DNA of 64,000 bases, from positions 868,001-932,000 of the forward strand of contig CAWGKW010000002.1 of the NCBI GenBank assembly GCA_963823275.1, in the 5' to 3' direction. Position 1 is the first letter of the stretch. The number at the start of each line of letters is the position of its first letter. The stretch is from RHKX01 sp963823275 (GTDB taxonomy: Bacteria; Actinomycetota; Thermoleophilia; Solirubrobacterales; 70-9). Below are positions 59,946 to 64,000 of this stretch, piece after piece. Position numbers and translations under genes: made by a program. A model generated the notes under the pieces. It saw only the letters and a list, made by a program, of their open reading frames with translations, did no database searches and was not told the origin of the DNA.

Positions 59946-60692
59946 GTGACGAATCTGGAGAACAAGGTTGCGCTGGTCACCGGCGGGGCGGGTGGGCTCG
60001 GCTCGGCCACGGTTCGTGCACTGGCCGGGGCGGGAGCAAGCGTCGTCGTCTGCGACATCGATCCAGCGGGAGGGACCGTTGCGGCCGAGGTCGGGGGAGC
60101 GTTCTTCGAGGCCGACGTCGCCGACCTGGAGGCCAATGAGGCGATGGTCGAGTTCGCGACCGCCGAATACGGGGGCCTCGACTTCGTCTTCCTCAACGCC
60201 GGCGTCGCCAGCGGGATCGGATTGGGGGAGGAGTTCGATCTCGATCGCTATCGGAGGGTGATGGGGATCAACCTCGACGGCGTCGTGTTCGGGACCGTCG
60301 CGGCGATGCCGGCGTTGCGCAAGCGGGGCGGTGGCTCGATCGTCGCCACTGCTTCGCTGGCGGGTCTGACCTCGGTTCCCTTCGATCCTCTGTACGCGGC
60401 GAACAAGCATGCGGTCGTCGGTCTGACGCGCTCGCTCGGGGTCGGCCTCACCGACGAGAACATCCGATTCAATGCGATCTGCCCGGGATTCTCCGAGTCG
60501 GCCATCATCGCCCCGATCCGCGAGGAGCTGGTCGAATCCGGCATGCCGATCATCCCGGCCGGGCAGGTCGCGGCAACGGTTCTGGAGCTCTTCACCGGGG
60601 AGATGAGCGGCGAGTGTTGGTTCGTGCAGGCCGGGAGGGAGTCGGATGCATTCAGGTTCCGCAACATCCCTGGACCGCGCGACCCCGCGTGA
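59946..60692 (+). CDS. Short-chain dehydrogenase/reductase
   Basis: This NAD(P)-dependent oxidoreductase of the classical SDR family has 248 aa. The dinucleotide motif VALVTGGAGGLGSATVRAL is followed by the acidic residue in VVVCDIDPAGG, which suggests NAD(H) preference. FLNAGVASG replaces the common NNAG. The catalytic Ser (ATASLAG) and Tyr-x3-Lys (YAANKHAVVG) are present. The GTG start fits the -10 hexamer 6 bases upstream. A small SGNH hydrolase gene follows after 24 bases with its own -10. The substrate is unknown. Confidence 0.93.
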   Translation: MTNLENKVALVTGGAGGLGSATVRALAGAGASVVVCDIDPAGGTVAAEVGGAFFEADVADLEANEAMVEFATAEYGGLDFVFLNAGVASGIGLGEEFDLDRYRRVMGINLDGVVFGTVAAMPALRKRGGGSIVATASLAGLTSVPFDPLYAANKHAVVGLTRSLGVGLTDENIRFNAICPGFSESAIIAPIREELVESGMPIIPAGQVAATVLELFTGEMSGECWFVQAGRESDAFRFRNIPGPRDPA

Positions 60693-60702
60693 GCTTCGGC
60701 CC

Positions 60703-60708
60703 TAGGGT
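60703..60708 (+). promoter_or_regulatory. -10 element of the SGNH hydrolase gene
   Basis: TAGGGT ends 8 bases before the ATG at 60717, the same hexamer as upstream of the SDR gene. Confidence 0.45.
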
Positions 60709-60716
60709 TTCCGCCC

Positions 60717-61535
60717 ATGTCCGCCACCCAGCGAGCCGCGGGAAGCTCCGCCACCTTCTCCCGATTCGTCGCCCTCGGCGATTCGACCACGGAGGGACTC
60801 GAGGACCCCTATCTCGACGGCCGCGGCTACCGGGGGTGGGCGGATCGCCTGGCCGAGCGCCTCGCCGTCACCACTCCCGACCTCATGTACGCGAACCTCG
60901 CGATCCGGGGCCGCAAGGTCCCCCAGATCCGGGCCGAGCAACTCGAGCGCGCGCTCAGCCTCGAGCCCGACCTCGCCAGCGTCCTGGGCGGGATCAACGA
61001 TGTCCTTCGACGTAGCCTCGACCTCGATCGGGTCGTCGCCGATCTCGAGGCCATGACGGTTGCTCTGCAGCAGCAGGGCGCGACGGTCCTCACCTTCACG
61101 TTTCCCGACCCGACCGCCGTGATCACGGTGGGCGCGACCCGAATCCGGACCAGGGTGGAGGCCTTCAACGCCAGGCTGAGGACGATGGCCGTCGACCGGG
61201 GTGCGGTTCTCGTCGACCTGGAGCGCGACGGCATCGCCCACCCGACGCTCTGGTGTTCGGATCGCCTCCACGCCAACGGTGAAGGTCATGAGCGGATCGC
61301 GGGAGCCGCCGCCGAGGCCCTTGGCTTCCAGGATCCTGATCGCTCCTGGGCCCAGCCCCTCCCGGAGCCGCCGCCGAAGCCGGCCTTCGTTCGGTACGCC
61401 TCCGACGCGGTCTGGATGGGTCAGCACCTGACCCCGTGGCTGATCCGCAGGATCCGGGGCCGCTCCTCCGGCGACGGACGGGAGCCGAAGCGCCCGGAGC
61501 TGGAGCCGGTCGCGATCGGTCCGAGCCAGAGATGA
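60717..61535 (+). CDS. SGNH/GDSL-family hydrolase
   Basis: This esterase/lipase-like hydrolase has 272 aa and no signal peptide. Block I is FVALGDSTTEGLEDPY with the nucleophile Ser in GDST, block III is GGINDVLRR with the oxyanion Asn, and block V is DRLHANGEGHERIAG with catalytic Asp and His. This is the usual SGNH arrangement of lipid- or carbohydrate-esterase-like proteins. The C-terminal 60 residues are outside the core. The cytoplasmic location is inferred from the lack of a signal peptide. The physiological substrate is unknown. Confidence 0.92.
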   Translation: MSATQRAAGSSATFSRFVALGDSTTEGLEDPYLDGRGYRGWADRLAERLAVTTPDLMYANLAIRGRKVPQIRAEQLERALSLEPDLASVLGGINDVLRRSLDLDRVVADLEAMTVALQQQGATVLTFTFPDPTAVITVGATRIRTRVEAFNARLRTMAVDRGAVLVDLERDGIAHPTLWCSDRLHANGEGHERIAGAAAEALGFQDPDRSWAQPLPEPPPKPAFVRYASDAVWMGQHLTPWLIRRIRGRSSGDGREPKRPELEPVAIGPSQR

Positions 61536-61626
61536 GCGCCCAGGGCCACGGGCCGGCTGCGCGCTGACGAGGACAGCGAGCGGCCTCGGGCAAGGGTCGG
61601 GCACGCCGACGGCGAAGCGAGGGTGG

Positions 61627-62205
61627 ATGGCCCGCGTTTATGTGATCGAGCTGGATCGGGGTGCCGGCAGGCGCCGGGACCCTCGCATCCCCTGGGTCTA
61701 CGTCGGCTCCAGCGCACGGGATCCCGAGATCCGCTTCGCTCAGCACCTCCGCGGCTACAAGTCGGCCGGGCTGGTCAAGCGGTTCGCCCTGCATCTCCGC
61801 CCCGATCTGTACGACGACCTCGCCACATTCCGGGGCTCGGGCAAGGCGCGCGAGGCGGAGCTCCAGCGAGCGCGGGAGCTTGCCCGGTGCGGGTTCGTCG
61901 CCCACAGCGACGGAACCTCCTACGGCAGGGGGGAGGGCGGCTGGGTCGAGTGGGACGCTCGCCGGCTGGCCCTCGTCGGCGATCATGTCGACAGGGCGGC
62001 AACCGAGCTGATCGACTCCTCCTTCGAATCCCTGACGCCGACCCGGTGCGCCGAGCTCCTGCACGGGGACCGCGGTTTCTGGGTCGCCGACTTCATCGAC
62101 GCGGGGGACCCGCCGCCCTCATACGGACGCTTCGCCCATGTCCGCCTCGACGCCCTTCAGGAGCGCGTCGAGGCGATGTTCCCGCTCAGCGCCCCCGGTC
62201 CCTGA
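61627..62205 (+). CDS. GIY-YIG-like nuclease-fold protein
   Basis: This 192-aa protein has a likely GIY-YIG fold in the first 95 residues. VYV at residues 4-6 and YVG at 25-27 stand for the GIY and YIG strands, Arg36 and His40 (EIRFAQHLRG) for the catalytic Arg and following His, and Glu76/78 or Glu84 in the helix AREAELQRAREL for the metal-binding Glu. The rest of the protein (YGRGEGGWVEWDARRL onward) is unknown. The gene stands alone between SGNH and transport genes. Nuclease activity is inferred only from this motif layout. It has no obvious leaderless -10. Confidence 0.65.
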   Translation: MARVYVIELDRGAGRRRDPRIPWVYVGSSARDPEIRFAQHLRGYKSAGLVKRFALHLRPDLYDDLATFRGSGKAREAELQRARELARCGFVAHSDGTSYGRGEGGWVEWDARRLALVGDHVDRAATELIDSSFESLTPTRCAELLHGDRGFWVADFIDAGDPPPSYGRFAHVRLDALQERVEAMFPLSAPGP

Positions 62206-62327
62206 GGAAGGGAACCGGCCCATGGCCCCCGGTTGGCTCCGGTCCCTCCCCGGGCGGTCCGACCCGGATCCAGCTGCGTCGACCCCGGTTGGGTTCGGCG
62301 ACGGCCGGGGGCCGGGTCGCCTGGCCC

Positions 62328-62333
62328 TACAGT
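62328..62333 (+). promoter_or_regulatory. Possible -10 element of the substrate-binding protein gene
   Basis: TACAGT lies 11 bases before the GTG at 62345. The spacing is longer than in the other leaderless genes, so this is tentative. Confidence 0.35.
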
Positions 62334-62344
62334 GCGCGAGGACG

Positions 62345-63376
62345 GTGACCGGACGAGCGAAATCGCGCCCATCGTGGATCGGGGCATTGGCCCTTCCCCT
62401 GCTGGTCGGCGGCCTCGGGCTCGCCGCGTGTGGCGGCGCCTCGAGCGCCGGTGTCGACGCCACCGCCGGGGAGGCTCGGGACGCGACGCTGGTCCTCGAC
62501 TTCGTGCCCGGCCCGGTCCACGCCGGGATCTACGAGGCGGCGGCGCAGGGCTACTACGAGGATGAGGGCATCGACCTCGAGATCGTCGAGCCGAGCTCGA
62601 CGGCCGACACCCTGAAGCTGATCGACGCCGGCAAGGCCGACTTCGGGATCGCCGATGGCATCGACGTCGCCACCCAGATCGCCGATGGTCGGGGAGCGAA
62701 GGGGATCATGGCGATCGCGCAGCGTCCGCTCGGCGGACTGATCACGCTGACCGAGTCCGGCCTCGCCTCGCCGGCGGACCTCGAGGGTCGGACGGTCGGC
62801 CTCACCGGAGTCCCCTCCGATCAAGCGTTGCTGGACGCCATGGTCGATGCCGCCGGCGGTGATCCCTCGAAGGTCGACGACGTCACGATCGGCTTCAACG
62901 GGGTGGGCAACCTCGAGAACGGCAACATCGATGCCTTCACCGGCTTCATTCCCGCCGACGGAGTGCAGGTGGACGTAGACGGCTATCCGACGACCTCCTT
63001 CTCGCCCGACGAGTACGGCGGACTCGACTACCCGGGCCTCGTCGTCTTCTCGACCGAGGAGCAGATTGCCGCCGACCCCGACCTGATGCTGGGATTCGTC
63101 AGCGCGACGATCAGGGGCTATCAGGACGTCCTCGAGGATCCGGGGGCCGGCCTCGACGCGCTGCTGGCCGAGAACCCGGCCATCCCCGAGGGGTTCGCTC
63201 GCCGGTCCCTGGACGCCTACCTGCCGTTCCTCAGGGCGAACGGAGTCCCGTTCGGCTCCTTCAGCAACCGCGACCTCGAGGGGCTCTCGGAGTTCATGGT
63301 CGACGGCGGTCTGGCCGAGGAGCCGATCGCCCCGTCGCGCTTTTCGACCAACCGGTTCGTCGAAGGTACGGGGTAG
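62345..63376 (+). CDS. ABC transporter substrate-binding lipoprotein, NMT1/THI5-like
   Basis: This is the extracellular receptor of an importer, about 343 aa. The lipobox LGLAAC is followed by CGGASSAG. The NMT1/SsuA-type fold is shown by LVLDFVPGPVHAGIYEAAAQGYY, GIDLEIVEPSST, ADFGIADGIDVATQIADG and GRTVGLTGVPSDQALLDAMV. Relatives bind pyrimidine precursors of thiamine, riboflavin, or sulfonates and nitrate. I found no TPP riboswitch in the 130 bases upstream, so thiamine is not proven. The GTG at 62345 (MTGRAKSRPS) gives a normal signal peptide. The ATPase gene begins 2 bases after its stop. Confidence 0.9.
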   Translation: MTGRAKSRPSWIGALALPLLVGGLGLAACGGASSAGVDATAGEARDATLVLDFVPGPVHAGIYEAAAQGYYEDEGIDLEIVEPSSTADTLKLIDAGKADFGIADGIDVATQIADGRGAKGIMAIAQRPLGGLITLTESGLASPADLEGRTVGLTGVPSDQALLDAMVDAAGGDPSKVDDVTIGFNGVGNLENGNIDAFTGFIPADGVQVDVDGYPTTSFSPDEYGGLDYPGLVVFSTEEQIAADPDLMLGFVSATIRGYQDVLEDPGAGLDALLAENPAIPEGFARRSLDAYLPFLRANGVPFGSFSNRDLEGLSEFMVDGGLAEEPIAPSRFSTNRFVEGTG

Positions 63377-63377
63377 C

Positions 63378-64000
63378 GTGGAGGGGCAGACGGCGCGCCT
63401 GCGGACCGAAGGGCTCAGCAAGGTGTTCCCCCGAGGGTCCTCGGGTGACGCACCGATCAACGCGCTCGCGGGAATCGATCTCCAGGTCGACGCCGGCGAG
63501 TTCGTCGCGATCATCGGCCCTTCGGGTTGCGGCAAATCGACCCTGTTCAACCTGCTCGCGGGCCTCGACCAACCGACCGGCGGTTCGATCGAGCTCGACG
63601 GCCGCCCCGCCGAGGACCTGCTCGGGCGGATCGGCTACATGCCGCAGGCCGATCTGCTGATGCCGTGGAGCACCGTGCTCGACAACGCCGCGCTCGGGCC
63701 TCGGCTCGCCGGCATGACCCGTGATGAGTCGAGGCAACGTGCCCTTTCGGAGTTTCCTCGCTTCGGGCTGACGGGCTTCGAGGACGCCTGGCCCTCCCAG
63801 ATCTCGGGCGGAATGCGCCAGCGTGCGGCCCTGCTGCGAACGTTCCTGGCGGGCCGCGAGGTGCTGCTCCTCGACGAGCCGTTCGGCGCCCTGGACGCGC
63901 TCACCCGCCAGGAGATGCAGCAATGGCTCCTGCGGATCTGGCAGGACGACCGGAAGACGATCCTGTTCGTCACCCACGACGTCGACGAGGCGTTGTTCCT
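63378..64000 (+). CDS. ABC importer ATP-binding protein (3' end outside window)
   Basis: This is the ATPase subunit of the NMT1-type importer and runs off the window end with 207 codons visible. Walker A is IIGPSGCGKSTLFN, the Q loop is YMPQADLLMPWSTVLDN, the signature is ISGGMRQRAALLR, Walker B is VLLLDEPFGALDALTRQEMQ, and the switch His is in LFVTHDVDEALFL. The MPQ.DLL.PW Q-loop form is typical of SsuB/TauB/ThiZ-type ATPases. The GTG follows the upstream stop by one base, so both are one operon; a permease gene should follow outside the window. Confidence 0.93.
   Translation, partial: MEGQTARLRTEGLSKVFPRGSSGDAPINALAGIDLQVDAGEFVAIIGPSGCGKSTLFNLLAGLDQPTGGSIELDGRPAEDLLGRIGYMPQADLLMPWSTVLDNAALGPRLAGMTRDESRQRALSEFPRFGLTGFEDAWPSQISGGMRQRAALLRTFLAGREVLLLDEPFGALDALTRQEMQQWLLRIWQDDRKTILFVTHDVDEALF

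Noticed and set aside
62206..62344. TPP riboswitch before the NMT1-like receptor
   Set aside because: The conserved TPP-riboswitch segments are absent by eye.

Overview
The window is a GC-rich, gene-dense stretch of an actinobacterial chromosome. The gene set (many ECF sigma factors, Rex, MSHEB-like small lipoproteins with TTT/GGG-rich linkers, a YbdK-type ligase, a K+-independent pyrophosphatase, collagen-like surface protein, tsaE-tsaB-rimI-tsaD order) and the frequent GTG/TTG starts suggest a member of the Thermoleophilia/Solirubrobacterales. That placement is an inference from family resemblance, not a computed phylogeny. I see no phage, plasmid, IS element, CRISPR array or rRNA; this is mostly core chromosome. 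One tRNA gene, tRNA-Gln(CUG), is present.

Layout. 1-5.7 kb: a two-component pair (3' end of a kinase plus a NarL-type regulator), an acidic secreted protein with Ca-binding-like repeats next to a membrane-tethered-looking ECF sigma factor, a DMT permease and an FAD reductase. 6-9 kb: rpsA, coaE, a small lytic transglycosylase and a DoxX-like protein. 9-12.8 kb: an unknown protein, a Rieske-thiamine-diphosphate enzyme fusion, and an ECF sigma/anti-sigma pair. 12.8-17 kb: a CPA2 antiporter, a membrane-anchored unknown and a collagen-like protein. 17-23 kb: uvrB, a DivIVA-like protein and uvrA (with a LexA-type box). 23-27.6 kb: acyltransferase, lipoprotein, and a panB-panC-DUF2520 operon. 27.7-36.1 kb: a long co-directional run of zinc-ribbon protein, type-4 uracil-DNA glycosylase, tsaE, tsaB, rimI, tsaD, glutaredoxin-like, rex, YbdK-like ligase and hppA. 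36.1-43.3 kb: two tandem copies of a small two-helix membrane protein plus an APC permease-UspA fusion, then two TrkA-type proteins and an FAD oxidoreductase; together they look like a potassium-transport module. 43.4-49.6 kb: tRNA-Gln, lipoproteins, a heterodimeric ABC exporter, a small Cys protein and an EamA permease. 49.8-57 kb: a secreted penicillin-acylase-family protein, an MDR oxidoreductase, an SDR, an MFS permease and a diguanylate cyclase. 57-64 kb: SHOCT, DUF2207 and LemA proteins, an SDR, an SGNH hydrolase, a GIY-YIG-like protein, and a substrate-binding protein with its ATPase, cut by the window end.

Two window-wide properties matter when reading the annotation. First, about fifteen to twenty otherwise intact genes, including tsaB and panC which are expected to be needed, are broken by single-base indels, several in G runs. 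This looks like base-calling error in the assembly rather than gene decay, so I annotate these as genes spanning the break. Second, many genes have a TANNNT hexamer ending 6-8 bases before the start codon and no Shine-Dalgarno sequence, which suggests leaderless transcription and helps to choose starts.
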